Assembly (NCBI GenBank): GCA_021153325.1
Contig: JAGKTQ010000007.1
Coordinates: 17,433 to 81,432, forward strand
DNA from: Lachnospiraceae bacterium
Lineage (GTDB): Bacteria; Bacillota; Clostridia; Lachnospirales; Lachnospiraceae
Length of the DNA: 64,000 bases
Direction of reading: 5' to 3'
Under the pieces are notes generated by a model that was not told the DNA's origin, ran no database searches, and saw only the letters and a program-made list of their open reading frames with translations. Position numbers and translations under genes: made by a program. Positions within the stretch are counted from its first letter, which is position 1, and each line of letters begins with the position of its first letter. Below, in pieces: positions 28,553 through 37,209 of this stretch.

Positions 28553-29066
28553 AGTTCGTTTTCACCCTTTCCATACAACCCAATTTATGCACTAAAAAAG
28601 TAACACCTAACCCTATTACAATTCCAACTAAAACGTCGGTTGGATAATGAACGAACAAATACATTCTTGAAAAGGCAATCAATCCTGCTAAAATAAAGGC
28701 GGCAATTCCCCACTTTTTATTGGCGTACCAAATGGATAGCGCTCCCACAAAACTATGCATAGAGTGACCAGATGGGAAAGAATAATCTTTGGGATTCGAA
28801 ATTAAAAGCACAACATCTGGATTGACCCAGCAAGGGCGCTCTCTGGCAATCACATTTTTCAAAAAAATATTTCCAATCAAAAAACAACATACAAGTGAAA
28901 CTGCAAAATAGATTCCACATTTGCGATATTTTTTCGTACAAAGCATGATAATACATACGATGATCCAAAGCATTCCTGCATTACCAAGCACTGTTATTTT
29001 CGAGAAAAAGAAATCCAATACTGGATTGTGCAATTCTTGTAAAAATAATAAAAAATCCATCTCCAT
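28539..29066 (-). CDS. PAP2-family membrane phosphatase
   Basis: A 175-residue membrane protein with about five helices and the three parts of the PAP2 phosphatase motif: KNVIARERPCW, PSGHSMHSF and SRMYLFVHYPTDVLVG. Enzymes of this size hydrolyse phosphatidic acid, undecaprenyl pyrophosphate or similar lipid phosphates at the outer face of the membrane; the substrate is unknown. A ribosome site AGAGG precedes the ATG, which is three bases after the stop of the 29070-30551 gene, so the two are in one operon with pdp. Confidence 0.88.
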   Translation of the reverse strand: MEMDFLLFLQELHNPVLDFFFSKITVLGNAGMLWIIVCIIMLCTKKYRKCGIYFAVSLVCCFLIGNIFLKNVIARERPCWVNPDVVLLISNPKDYSFPSGHSMHSFVGALSIWYANKKWGIAAFILAGLIAFSRMYLFVHYPTDVLVGIVIGLGVTFLVHKLGCMERVKTNYENV

Positions 29067-29069
29067 TTG

Positions 29070-30551
29070 TTATTCCTCTGTAGATTCTTCTCCATCCAAG
29101 TCTTCTCCACCTAAGCTGAAAAAGAATGCTTTGTTACAAACATACTTTTTACTTACAAATGAAATTTCCTGTTCCTCTGTAAGCTCCTCTAATTTTTCTT
29201 TTATAGTATCTGTATCTTCCATAAGACAATATAATTCCAGTTTTCCATTGTCATTTTCTACTATAATTTTTTCAATCTCTCTTGTATTCGCATTATCCAG
29301 CATATGTTCTGCCTCTTCTGCCACATATACCGCCATTATTTCAGAGTCTGAGATCACGGCTTTTTCTTCTTCCGACTCTTCCGGAGCACTTGCATATTGT
29401 GCAACAACTTCACTGAATCGTACCATATCTTCTTTCGTTTCAAACTCAAAGACAAGATCGTACATTAATGTTCCAACAATTTTTGTTTCCTTTTCTTCTT
29501 TATCTTCTGAATCTTCCGCTGCTTTTTCCGCTTCTTTTTCCGCTTCTTTTTCTGCCTCTTTTATATCCTCTTTCGTGATGACCATTTTAGGCTCCAGCTG
29601 CACTTTTACGACTATGTTTTCACTATTTAACAAGCCTATGAGCTGTTCCATATGTTCTATAGATGTATGACTATAACATATTGTTAAGGAAGGAAGAAAT
29701 CTTGCATCATACTCTGCTTTTTTTAATATACATTTCTCAGAAATTTCATCCTTCAAAATGTTTGCCGCTGTTTCATTCAGTTCTTCTTCTGCAAATGTCG
29801 GATACAATCCATATAAGAAACGCAGATCTGCATAAATATTTTTATCATTGGAATAGCCAATATAATTTCTACCTTTTCCACACATATTGGCAACTGCCAT
29901 CAATAGATCTGCCTGTTCTTCTTCTGTCAGTTCCCCATTCAAAGCATTTTGTGCCATCTCTTCGTTCATCATTCCTAAATCCAATGCACAGACAAGATAG
30001 CGATAATCCTGTTTTTCCTCTGACTTATTTTTATTGTTAACATTCAATCCATAAAATGCCAATCGCTCTTCTACCTTTTCTTCCGAATAAGTCTGCGCTA
30101 AAGGCTCTTTTTCTACTGCAATGACCGCAGCTTTTATCATATCCATACAAGATAATTTTTCTTCTGTTTCAGCTTCCTCTTTTTCTCCTTGCTCTGTTAT
30201 TTCTTCCTCTGTCTCTTCTGTAGTATCCTCATCACTGTCTTTATTCATTGGACAGATTTTTTCCAAAGATTCATAAAAATCCTCTTCTTCCAAGGAGATA
30301 TCAAAGTAATATGCTAAATATTCTGTTGTTTTTTCAATTTCCTCTGTGTCATCAATGTTTTCGGTCAGAGATGTATCCCCCGAAAGTGCATCTGCCTCGA
30401 ATTTCTTGCCAGCAGTATAAACAGGAATATCCCTTTCTTCTGAAACTACTTCTAAACTTTCTTTTTCTACATCCTTTCTTGCAATGCTACAAACAGCTAC
30501 AAGACAAATACCAAGACCTAAACTATATACTAATATTTTCTTTTTCATCAT
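29070..30551 (-). CDS. Acidic exported protein of unknown function
   Basis: I do not recognise this 493-residue protein. It starts with a Lys-rich signal or anchor segment (MMKKKILVYSLGLGICLVAVCSIARK; the residue before Cys is Val, so a lipobox is unlikely). Most of the rest is strongly acidic, with Glu-rich linkers (around 105-130 and a threefold EAEK repeat around 335-350). Two possible folded parts stand out: ALDLGMMNEEMAQNALNGELTEEE, which recalls an S-layer-homology or EF-like helical block, and a C-terminal part with KIVGTLMYDLVFEFETKEDM. The second ATG (30548) fits the GAGG ribosome site slightly better. It precedes a PAP2 phosphatase gene, so an envelope role is plausible. Confidence 0.6.
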   Translation of the reverse strand: MMKKKILVYSLGLGICLVAVCSIARKDVEKESLEVVSEERDIPVYTAGKKFEADALSGDTSLTENIDDTEEIEKTTEYLAYYFDISLEEEDFYESLEKICPMNKDSDEDTTEETEEEITEQGEKEEAETEEKLSCMDMIKAAVIAVEKEPLAQTYSEEKVEERLAFYGLNVNNKNKSEEKQDYRYLVCALDLGMMNEEMAQNALNGELTEEEQADLLMAVANMCGKGRNYIGYSNDKNIYADLRFLYGLYPTFAEEELNETAANILKDEISEKCILKKAEYDARFLPSLTICYSHTSIEHMEQLIGLLNSENIVVKVQLEPKMVITKEDIKEAEKEAEKEAEKAAEDSEDKEEKETKIVGTLMYDLVFEFETKEDMVRFSEVVAQYASAPEESEEEKAVISDSEIMAVYVAEEAEHMLDNANTREIEKIIVENDNGKLELYCLMEDTDTIKEKLEELTEEQEISFVSKKYVCNKAFFFSLGGEDLDGEESTEE

Positions 30552-30579
30552 ATATCCTCATTTTACATCATCTTAACTA

Positions 30580-31023
30580 TTACTGTTTCCTTCTGATAAG
30601 AGGTGGGAAAATACCAATTTTTACTCCGATCATATGGAAAAACAAAGTCAGTCCCACGAAAGCAGCTAAAGCTACAACTGGAACCAAAATTTCTATTGCC
30701 ACAAGTGCTCCCATGACCAATCCCTGTGGAACAGTCTTACTGTGACCCGCATCACCATCCATATCAATATAAAAGTCATCAATCACTTCATAATCTCTAC
30801 ATTCTCTCTTAATCAAGTTATAGGCTTCACAATCCTCGTCATACACACACTCACCTACTGGAAGGATACATTTGTCATAGTCTTCCCCATCAAGTTCCTG
30901 AATGGCATCAAAATTGATCCGCATAGCAACGATCTTTCCATTTTCCAGTTCCATCATATGCCACTCATATTCCTCTCCTGTGACGGAGCCTCTATTCACT
31001 ACTTTTACATATTTTACTTCCAT
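30580..31023 (-). CDS. 3' part of a split membrane-protein gene
   Basis: This frame codes for 147 residues from its first ATG, with two C-terminal hydrophobic helices (GLVMGALVAIEILVPVVALAAFVGLTLFF). The frame stays open upstream to 31128 and reads SSDTLRIEPTEEALRNV then DGTFTMEVKYVKVV, which looks like genuine protein and not random sequence. The 31038-31274 frame supplies a signal/anchor helix but stops just there. Joining them needs a -1 shift somewhere between 31041 and 31128. The result would be a protein of about 230 residues anchored at both ends. I do not recognise the family. The defect may be a real mutation, a sequence error or a recoding site. Confidence 0.55.
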   Translation of the reverse strand: MEVKYVKVVNRGSVTGEEYEWHMMELENGKIVAMRINFDAIQELDGEDYDKCILPVGECVYDEDCEAYNLIKRECRDYEVIDDFYIDMDGDAGHSKTVPQGLVMGALVAIEILVPVVALAAFVGLTLFFHMIGVKIGIFPPLIRRKQ

Positions 31024-31037
31024 AGTAAAAGTACCAT

Positions 31038-31274
31038 CTACGTTGCGAAGTGCTTCTTCCGTAGGCTCGATTCGAAGCGTATCCGAAGAAGCAGCTCCGC
31101 CAATTCTCCATCTGCAAGTTCTGTCCCGCTATCTGAAAATAAGGCTTCTCCTACTGCATCAAATCCTTTTGAAATAAATCCTGTCTTTTCATCTAATTGG
31201 TATATGCCAACTATACATAACATTGTTAAAAAAAAGCATATCGCCATATCCCATCTCATTCTTACAACTCTCAT
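31038..31274 (-). CDS. 5' part of a split membrane-protein gene
   Basis: A 78-residue frame with an N-terminal membrane helix (MAICFFLTMLCIVGIYQL) and a short outside segment ending SDSGTELADGELAEL, after which the sequence turns basic and ends FESSLRKKHFAT. That tail is read out of frame with the continuation at 30580-31128, so I regard these two open frames as one gene interrupted by a frameshift. The run of eight T in the helix-coding part (AAAAAAAA on the plus strand near 31230) is another place where indels occur, but the frame break must lie farther downstream, at 31041-31128. Confidence 0.5.
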   Translation of the reverse strand: MRVVRMRWDMAICFFLTMLCIVGIYQLDEKTGFISKGFDAVGEALFSDSGTELADGELAELLLRIRFESSLRKKHFAT

Positions 31275-31306
31275 TTGTCTTCTCTCCCTACCTTTTATTT
31301 ACTCTT

Positions 31307-31690
31307 TTATACAGTCAGTTCAATCTGATTTCCCTCTATACCGACTATACAGCTCTCATAATATCCATCTCCAGTAACTCTTGGTCCACTGACAACATCA
31401 TATCCATCTTTTTTCAGTTGCTCTGTCAAACTGTCAACCTTTTCTTTACTTCCTACACGAAAAGCAATATGTACAAAACCTGTACGCTGCAATCCTTTTT
31501 CCTCATCCTGCATTCCTGGACGATTCATAATTTCCAACCTTGTTTCTCCGTCAAAACTCAAAAAATAAGAACGAAAATCTGTTTTTTGATTGTGATAACC
31601 TTCATTCGACCTTGCTCCCAAATACTTCACAAAAAATTCTTTTGCTGCTTCCAGATTATTAACATACATCGCAATATGTTCAATTTTCAT
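31307..31690 (-). CDS. VOC family protein (glyoxalase/bleomycin-resistance fold)
   Basis: A 127-residue single-domain VOC protein. Metal-ligand candidates are His5 (MKIEHIAMYV), Glu in TRLEIM, His in GFVHIAFRV and Glu in IVGIEGNQIEL, the pattern of glyoxalase-like enzymes. The substrate cannot be read from sequence; lactoylglutathione lyase annotation would be too specific. GGAGG precedes the ATG. Neighbours are unrelated: a split membrane protein downstream and an EamA transporter upstream. Confidence 0.88.
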   Translation of the reverse strand: MKIEHIAMYVNNLEAAKEFFVKYLGARSNEGYHNQKTDFRSYFLSFDGETRLEIMNRPGMQDEEKGLQRTGFVHIAFRVGSKEKVDSLTEQLKKDGYDVVSGPRVTGDGYYESCIVGIEGNQIELTV

Positions 31691-31707
31691 GCATACCTCC
31701 CTATGTA

Positions 31708-32121
31708 TTACAGAACCATAATAAGCGTTCCAATTGTTATCAATATCATTCCGATCAATGATTTCATTGTAAAACTTTCATGTAAAAAAACAAATGCTAA
31801 AATAATGGTGATCACAACACTCAACTTATCAACCGGAACTACTTTGCTTGCTTCTCCTATCTGCAATGCCCTATAATAGCACAGCCAGGATGCTCCCGTT
31901 GCAAGTCCTGAAAGAATTAAAAAAATCCAGCTTTTTTTACTAATTTCCGCTAATCCACTCTGTGCATGTGTAACGAATACCATAAGCCATGCCATAAGTA
32001 AAACAACAATTGTCCGGATTGCTGTTGCAAGATTGGAATTTACACCTTCTACCCCAACTTTTGCTAAAATAGATGTTAATGCCGCAAAAATTGCTGATAA
32101 AAAAGCAAATACGAACCACAT
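31708..32121 (-). CDS. EamA/DMT family half-size transporter
   Basis: A 137-residue membrane protein with about five helices and a single EamA domain; the second half of the common ten-helix DMT carrier is absent, so it probably works as a dimer, as single-domain members do. The family signature is seen as ASWLCYYRALQIGEASKVVPVDKLSVV. I choose ATG 32121, with GGGGAG just before it; an ATG nine codons upstream has no ribosome site. Substrate unknown. Confidence 0.85.
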   Translation of the reverse strand: MWFVFAFLSAIFAALTSILAKVGVEGVNSNLATAIRTIVVLLMAWLMVFVTHAQSGLAEISKKSWIFLILSGLATGASWLCYYRALQIGEASKVVPVDKLSVVITIILAFVFLHESFTMKSLIGMILITIGTLIMVL

Positions 32122-32208
32122 ATCTCCCCTCTCCTTTGTATCAAACATAATATTTAAAAATTATACCACATACTTCCTAACTCTGCTTATAAAAATATAA
32201 ATATAACA

Positions 32209-32243
32209 TAAAAAACAGGAGCATCCTTTTAGATGTTCCTGTT
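32209..32243 (-). terminator. Rho-independent terminator after the amino-acid ABC operon
   Basis: On the minus strand ACAGGAACATC (32242-32232) pairs with GATGCTCCTGT (32225-32215) with a single mismatch, and TTTTTT follows. It lies about 40 bases after the stop codon of the ABC ATPase gene. Confidence 0.8.
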
Positions 32244-32280
32244 CATACTCATATTATCATGGCTACCTTTTTATCTTTGT

Positions 32281-33054
32281 TTACATTCCACCAGTCAAGT
32301 GACCGATAAACTCTTTCACACGCTCATTATCTGTCTCAAATAATTGCTGTGGAGTTCCCTGTTCCTTGATAATACCTTCTTCCATAAAAATAACACGGTC
32401 AGAAACTTCTTTTGCAAACTGCATTTCATGTGTAACAATGATCATTGTCATATGTTTCTTTGCCAAATCCTTAATAACCTTTAAGACTTCCACTGTAAGC
32501 TCTGGATCTAAGGCTGATGTTGGCTCATCAAAAAACAGTATCTTTGGCTGTTTTGCTAAAGCCCTGGCAATAGATACCCTCTGTTTTTGTCCACCAGATA
32601 ACTGGTAAGGATAGGCATCCCTTTTGTCCGCAAGCCCTAACTGTTCTAACAATTCAACTGCCCGCTCTTCTGCCTCTTTTTTGGGAACTTTATCAATTCG
32701 TATCAAAGCATCTGTAATATTTTTCATAACGCTATAATGTGGAAACAGATTAAAATTTTGAAATACCAATCCAAAATAGCTATGTATACGCTTTAAATCA
32801 GCTTTGGATGCATATATACATTTTCCGTCTTCTTCCCACGCAGCCTTTTCGCTCATATAGACCAACTCTCCGCCGTCCATTTTCTCCAGCAGCGTAGCAC
32901 AACGAAGTAAGGTAGACTTACCGGAACCAGAAGGACCTATGATCGATACAACTTCTCCTTCCTCTACAGAAAAAGAAATATCCTTAAGAACACTCAGTCC
33001 GTCAAATTCTTTTTTTATATGGTTCATTTCCAGTAATTTCATATTTACGACCAT
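32281..33054 (-). CDS. Polar amino-acid ABC transporter, ATP-binding subunit
   Basis: The 257-residue ATPase has Walker [16 protein letters not shown], the Q-loop [18 protein letters not shown], the signature [17 protein letters not shown] and Walker [21 protein letters not shown], all in the form seen in GlnQ-type importers. It powers the permease at 33102-33752, which receives substrate from the lipoprotein at 33764-34549; all three are on one strand. An ATG four codons in (33042) is an alternative start, but GAGAG is better placed for 33054. It differs slightly from typical GlnQ by an insert at [16 protein letters not shown] (about residues 69-84). Confidence 0.93.
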   Translation of the reverse strand: MVVNMKLLEMNHIKKEFDGLSVLKDISFSVEEGEVVSIIGPSGSGKSTLLRCATLLEKMDGGELVYMSEKAAWEEDGKCIYASKADLKRIHSYFGLVFQNFNLFPHYSVMKNITDALIRIDKVPKKEAEERAVELLEQLGLADKRDAYPYQLSGGQKQRVSIARALAKQPKILFFDEPTSALDPELTVEVLKVIKDLAKKHMTMIIVTHEMQFAKEVSDRVIFMEEGIIKEQGTPQQLFETDNERVKEFIGHLTGGM

Positions 33055-33101
33055 ACCTTTCTCTCAACATGCGAATTTGTACTTTTCATACCGCTTTTCC
33101 T

Positions 33102-33752
33102 TTAGCGGTAATAAGAATATGCTTTTTCAATTCGCTCCATAATCGTTGCCACAAGCAGATTGAAAATATAATAAAACACGCCCGCTACCATTAATGGCAT
33201 AATACTTGTCTGTGCTGCCGCTATCTGCTTTGCAATCGTAAACATTTCTGCCTGTGCAATCGCAAATGCCATAGAAGTATCTTTTACAAGCGTAATGATC
33301 TCGTTTGTAATAGAAGGCAATACTCGTTTTACTACCTGTGGAAAAATAATATAAAAGAACGTCTGCCCTTTTCCATAACCGAGTACCTTAGCTGCTTCAT
33401 ACTGTCCCACAGACATAGACTCAATACCAGAACGATAAATTTCAGCAAAATAAGCCGCATAATTTATCGAAAAAGCAATGATAACTGCAAGAAAACGATA
33501 GCCTCCACCTATTTGTATATGAAATACATAATATGGTGCAAAGTATACCACAAGCAATTGCAGCATAAGGGGTGTTCCCCTCATGATAGAAATATAAATC
33601 TTTGTGATCCAGCGTAATACCGGATTTTTGGACATTCTGCCGAAAGCGACTAAAAGCCCTAATGGGAGGGAAATGAAAAGTGTCAGTAAGAAGATTTCCA
33701 CTGAGATTAACATTCCCTCACCTAATTGTAATAGCATCATCGTAATATTCAT
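33102..33752 (-). CDS. Polar amino-acid ABC transporter, permease subunit
   Basis: A 216-residue His/Glu/Gln/Arg/opine-type permease with about five membrane helices and the EAA-loop motif AAKVLGYGKGQTFFYIIFPQV that contacts the ATPase. The MRGTPLMLQLLVVYF block is characteristic of this transporter class. Being the only permease gene here, it would form a homodimer. It lies 11 bases after the binding-protein gene. Confidence 0.93.
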   Translation of the reverse strand: MNITMMLLQLGEGMLISVEIFLLTLFISLPLGLLVAFGRMSKNPVLRWITKIYISIMRGTPLMLQLLVVYFAPYYVFHIQIGGGYRFLAVIIAFSINYAAYFAEIYRSGIESMSVGQYEAAKVLGYGKGQTFFYIIFPQVVKRVLPSITNEIITLVKDTSMAFAIAQAEMFTIAKQIAAAQTSIMPLMVAGVFYYIFNLLVATIMERIEKAYSYYR

Positions 33753-33763
33753 ATGTTTTCTCT

Positions 33764-34549
33764 CTATTTACCTAAACAAACACTGTCTTCAAGACCCCAT
33801 TTTTTTGCAATCTCTGTAAAGGTTCCATCTGCAACCATCTCCTGAAGTGTCTGCTCTACCTGATCACGAAGTTCTTCATTTCCAAGAAGGAAACCTACTG
33901 CATACTGCTCAGTAGCAAGATAGTCTTCTAATACAACAAATCCACCTCCGCGGGATTCAATCTGGTAATCTGCTACTCCAATATCCATAGCGATGGCATC
34001 AATTGCGCCTGCTTCCAGATCCATAAATGCAGTATTATAATCTGCATACTCTGTCAGTTTTCCAAAACTATCACGAAGTGCAATATTTTCTGGTGTTTCT
34101 TCATCATTCAATGCACTTAATGCAGAAGAATCTCTCTGTACACCTACAGATTTGCCTTCCAGATCAGAAAATTCCACAATACCAGAACCTTCTGCCACTA
34201 CAAATACCTGACTGTTATCTACATAAGGTGATGACCATGTATACTTATCTTCTCTGCCATTCACTGTAAAACCATTCCAAATGCAGTCAATAGAGCCACT
34301 GGATAATTCCATATCTTTAGAATCCCAGTCAATCGGCTGTTTTACTAATGTCCAGTCATTTCTCTCACATACCTCAGCTGCCAGATCCAAATCAAATCCT
34401 ACATACTCTCCATCATCATCCATATATCCGTAAGGTGGAAATGCAGCATCAAAGCCTACCGTAAATGTATCCGTTTCCTTTTTTCCGCATCCTGCTACCA
34501 TAACCATCATCAGACATGTCGTTAATAAAACTACTAATTTCTTTTTCAT
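33764..34549 (-). CDS. Amino-acid ABC transporter, substrate-binding lipoprotein
   Basis: A 261-residue solute-binding protein with a lipoprotein signal (MKKKLVVLLTTCLMMVMVAGC, lipobox VAGC at Cys21) and a periplasmic-binding-protein type 2 fold: FTVGFDAAFPPYGYMDDDGEYVG (N-lobe), GIVEFSDLEGKSVGVQRDSSA and YAVGFLLGNEELRDQVEQ. It is anchored outside the cytoplasmic membrane and delivers an amino acid to the permease that follows. Ligand specificity (the family covers Gln, Cys, Arg and others) cannot be assigned. AGGAGG precedes the ATG, and a strong promoter lies at 34589-34617. Confidence 0.93.
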   Translation of the reverse strand: MKKKLVVLLTTCLMMVMVAGCGKKETDTFTVGFDAAFPPYGYMDDDGEYVGFDLDLAAEVCERNDWTLVKQPIDWDSKDMELSSGSIDCIWNGFTVNGREDKYTWSSPYVDNSQVFVVAEGSGIVEFSDLEGKSVGVQRDSSALSALNDEETPENIALRDSFGKLTEYADYNTAFMDLEAGAIDAIAMDIGVADYQIESRGGGFVVLEDYLATEQYAVGFLLGNEELRDQVEQTLQEMVADGTFTEIAKKWGLEDSVCLGK

Positions 34550-34588
34550 TTCTTCCTCCTATGCAATTTTTCCCAATATCACTTCACC

Positions 34589-34617
34589 ATGTTATCATGC
34601 AAAAGCGACAATGTCAA
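34589..34617 (-). promoter_or_regulatory. Promoter of the amino-acid ABC operon
   Basis: On the minus strand TTGACA (34617-34612) is followed after 17 bases by TAACAT (34594-34589), with TG one base before the -10, so an extended -10 promoter. It is 40 bases before the binding-protein ATG, in the divergent gap with the MFS gene. Confidence 0.6.
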
Positions 34618-34740
34618 CGATTACAAAACGCACTTTTATCCCCTCATATCTTGCTTGTATTTATACAATTTATTAGCTTTACTTTATTTCCATAAGCCTA
34701 TAAAATATAAGAAAAAATAAATTTTTAGGAGTTATACGAC

Positions 34741-35910
34741 ATGGTTTCACTTTTACTAGCAATCATCTATATTGCCTTTATCAGTTTAGGACTTCCGGAT
34801 TCCCTTCTAGGCTCTGCCTGGCCGGTCATGTATAAGGAATTAAATGCTTCCATATCTTATGCCGGAATTATTTCTATGATCATTTCCGGAGGTACTATTA
34901 TTTCCAGTTTATTTTCTGATAAAATAACACGAAAAATAGGTACAGAACTTGTAACAGCAATCAGTGTACTTCTTACAGCAGGTGCATTATTTGGCTTTTC
35001 TGTTTCAAGCTCTTTTATCATGCTATGTATTTTTGCCATTCCCTACGGTCTTGGTGCAGGTGCGATCGATGCTGCACTGAACAATTATGTAGCATTACAT
35101 TATAGCTCTAAGCACATGAGCTGGCTGCATTGCTTTTGGGGCGTAGGTGCTTCTATCAGCCCTTATATTATGGGATATGCCATCGGTGCAGGACATGGCT
35201 GGCGAAGCGGATACGGTATTGTATCTGGCATACAGATCGTTCTTACTGTTATTTTATTTATTTCTTTACCTCTTTGGAAACAGAAAACAAGTACTTCACC
35301 AGATAGCGAGGATTATGAAGCACCATTAAGCATCAGAGATGCTTTAAAAATAAAAGGTGTCGTACTGATATTAATTGCATTCTTTTGTTATTGTGCCTTT
35401 GAATCAACAGCAGGTCTTTGGTTAAGTACCTATTTGGTTGAGGACAGAGGTTTGAACAGCCAGACTGCCGCAACCTTTGCTTCCCTGTTCTATTTAGGAA
35501 TCACTTTTGGACGTTTTCTATGCGGTTTTATTACCGAAAAACTTGGTGATAAAACCATGATAAGACTTGGAACTATTACTGCATTCGCTGGTATTTTATT
35601 GGTAATACTTCCTATCAACACTTATGTGATTGCACTGATAGGACTCATGATCGCAGGTATCGGAGCTGCCCCTATATATCCTTCTATTATTCATTCTACT
35701 CCGAATAACTTTGGAAAGGAAAATTCGCATGCGATCATCGGTATCCAAATGGCAAGTGCATATGTAGGAAGTACCTTCATGCCACCTATTTTCGGATTCA
35801 TTGCTGAAAATATTTCCGTTGCAATTTATCCTTTTTACCTTGTATTTTTTGTAATCCTGCTGATCATCATGTCTGAAACTCTAAATAAAATCGTTGCAAA
35901 CAGAGCTTAA
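34741..35910 (+). CDS. MFS transporter
   Basis: A 389-residue carrier with 12 predicted membrane helices in two six-helix halves. The loop between helices 2 and 3 (SDKITRKIGTELVTA) and its counterpart in the second half (GFITEKLGDKTMIRLG) show the diluted MFS repeat. The SLGLPDSLLGSAWPVM start is typical of sugar- or efflux-type members found in gut clostridia; the substrate is unknown. AGGAG lies nine bases before the ATG. It is one of only two plus-strand genes and is divergent from the ABC operon; the hairpin at 35920-35965 separates it from rlmH. Confidence 0.88.
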   Translation: MVSLLLAIIYIAFISLGLPDSLLGSAWPVMYKELNASISYAGIISMIISGGTIISSLFSDKITRKIGTELVTAISVLLTAGALFGFSVSSSFIMLCIFAIPYGLGAGAIDAALNNYVALHYSSKHMSWLHCFWGVGASISPYIMGYAIGAGHGWRSGYGIVSGIQIVLTVILFISLPLWKQKTSTSPDSEDYEAPLSIRDALKIKGVVLILIAFFCYCAFESTAGLWLSTYLVEDRGLNSQTAATFASLFYLGITFGRFLCGFITEKLGDKTMIRLGTITAFAGILLVILPINTYVIALIGLMIAGIGAAPIYPSIIHSTPNNFGKENSHAIIGIQMASAYVGSTFMPPIFGFIAENISVAIYPFYLVFFVILLIIMSETLNKIVANRA

Positions 35911-35919
35911 ACAAAAAAT

Positions 35920-35974
35920 ACCTTCAAAATAAGGACATTCTCATTACTTGTCTTATTTTGAAGGTGTTTTTATT
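35920..35974 (+). terminator. Bidirectional terminator between the MFS gene and rlmH
   Basis: ACCTTCAAAATAAG (35920-35933) and CTTATTTTGAAGGT (35952-35965) pair perfectly over 14 bases and are followed by GTTTTTATTT on the plus strand; AAAAAATA before the stem gives a T-run on the minus strand too. It can end both converging transcripts. The rlmH stop codon at 35970-35972 lies in the plus-strand T-run. Confidence 0.88.
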
Positions 35975-36449
35975 TATGATATGGTTCTCCACTAATAATC
36001 CGATAAGCACGATAAATCTGTTCTAATAAGATTACACGCATCAGTTGGTGTGGAAATGTCATGTCTGAAAAACTAAGTTTTCTATCTGCCCGTTTACTTA
36101 CACTTTCGTGTAATCCCAAAGATCCACCGATCACGAACTGAATATGACTCTTTCCCGAAATACCAATATTGTCTATCTGTTTTGCAAATGCAGGAGAATC
36201 CAGTTTCTGTCCAAGAATTTCTAATGTATAAACAAACGCATCTTCCTTGATATATTTCAAGATACGCTCTGCTTCTTTGGCTTTGATCAGTTCTTCTTCC
36301 ACCGCACTTGCCTTATCCGGTGTTTTTTCGTCTGCTACTTCTACAATTTCCAACTTACAATATTTTGAAAGTCTCTTCTCATACTCTGCAATCGCATCCC
36401 GGAAATACTTTTCTTTTACTTTTCCTACTGTTATTACTGTTATTTTCAC
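35970..36449 (-). CDS. rlmH: 23S rRNA (pseudouridine-1915-N3)-methyltransferase RlmH
   Basis: RlmH is a SPOUT-class enzyme that methylates pseudouridine 1915 in helix 69 of 23S rRNA. At 159 residues it is the canonical length, with MKITVITVGKVKEKYF at the start, the SAM-binding knot IQFVIGGSLGLHESV and the C-terminal FPHQLMRVILLEQIYRAYRI. The ATG overlaps the stop codon of the zinc-ribbon gene upstream by four bases (ATGA), so the two are coupled. Confidence 0.96.
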   Translation of the reverse strand: MKITVITVGKVKEKYFRDAIAEYEKRLSKYCKLEIVEVADEKTPDKASAVEEELIKAKEAERILKYIKEDAFVYTLEILGQKLDSPAFAKQIDNIGISGKSHIQFVIGGSLGLHESVSKRADRKLSFSDMTFPHQLMRVILLEQIYRAYRIISGEPYHK

Positions 36450-37111
36450 TCGCTCAAATCCTTTTCAAAAATTTCAGGATAAATATCATCAATAAAATGT
36501 TCCAAATAAGCTTCGTCTAAATTTAAGAATTTCTCACGGATCATTTTTTGCATATGTTCTATTCTTTTAAAATATTTCATTTCTTCGTTCAAGTCTTTTT
36601 CTTCCTCTGACAAAAGCGCATCTATTTTTTCTGCACTCATATCTGCCAGACACCATTTTCGTATTTCTTCTGTAAGATTATCTTCTTTTTCTGCCTTTTT
36701 AGCAAAAACCTTATAGGAGCGCATAGAAAATCCACCCATAATAAGAAAAAGGACGAACAAAGTTCCCATAACACCATAGACTAAATATTTTGAAGATTCC
36801 GTCAAATTTAACTCGATCACGCCTGCGAGACAAAGAATGATAACAACCAGTCCAATTCCCCCCACTAATAAAAGAGTAAATGCTGAAGACTTGTTATCCT
36901 CTGCTTTTGTAGCACTATTTTGATAAACTCCAGAATAGTTTTCTTCCCCTATACTGGAAGAAAAGGTTTCTTCTAGTATCTGCTCTTCTTCTGTTTCTTC
37001 TACACTCGTAACGGTTTCTTCTACCAAAGTATCTACAAGCGCAGCCCCACAATCTGCACACTTGGTTATTCCCTCTACATATTCGTTTTTACATTTTGGA
37101 CACCACGGCAT
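36446..37111 (-). CDS. Zinc-ribbon membrane protein of unknown function
   Basis: A 221-residue protein. The N-terminus has a zinc ribbon, CPKCKNEYVEGITKCADC, followed by an acidic linker, two membrane helices (about 80-100 and 110-130: TLLLVGGIGLVVIILCL and LVYGVMGTLFVLFLIMGG) and a helical cytoplasmic tail with many Glu and Lys (EEKDLNEEMKYFKRIEHM). I know of no established function. ATG 37111 has GGAGGG seven bases before it; the frame extends five codons to a GTG. It is translationally coupled to rlmH. Confidence 0.75.
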   Translation of the reverse strand: MPWCPKCKNEYVEGITKCADCGAALVDTLVEETVTSVEETEEEQILEETFSSSIGEENYSGVYQNSATKAEDNKSSAFTLLLVGGIGLVVIILCLAGVIELNLTESSKYLVYGVMGTLFVLFLIMGGFSMRSYKVFAKKAEKEDNLTEEIRKWCLADMSAEKIDALLSEEEKDLNEEMKYFKRIEHMQKMIREKFLNLDEAYLEHFIDDIYPEIFEKDLSE

Positions 37112-37170
37112 TTTAATACCCTCCACACTACATAATTTTTCTATAAAACTATAAGGATATTTTACATCAA

Positions 37171-37198
37171 AAAAGGAGATGCGTAAACATCTCCTTTT
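37171..37198 (-). terminator. Rho-independent terminator after the Dabb gene
   Basis: AAAAGGAGATG (37171-37181) and CATCTCCTTTT (37188-37198) are exact complements around a six-base loop; on the minus strand CATCTCC is followed by TTTTTT. It sits 11 bases after the stop of the Dabb gene and separates it from the zinc-ribbon gene. Confidence 0.88.
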
Positions 37199-37209
37199 AT
37201 AACTCGCTA

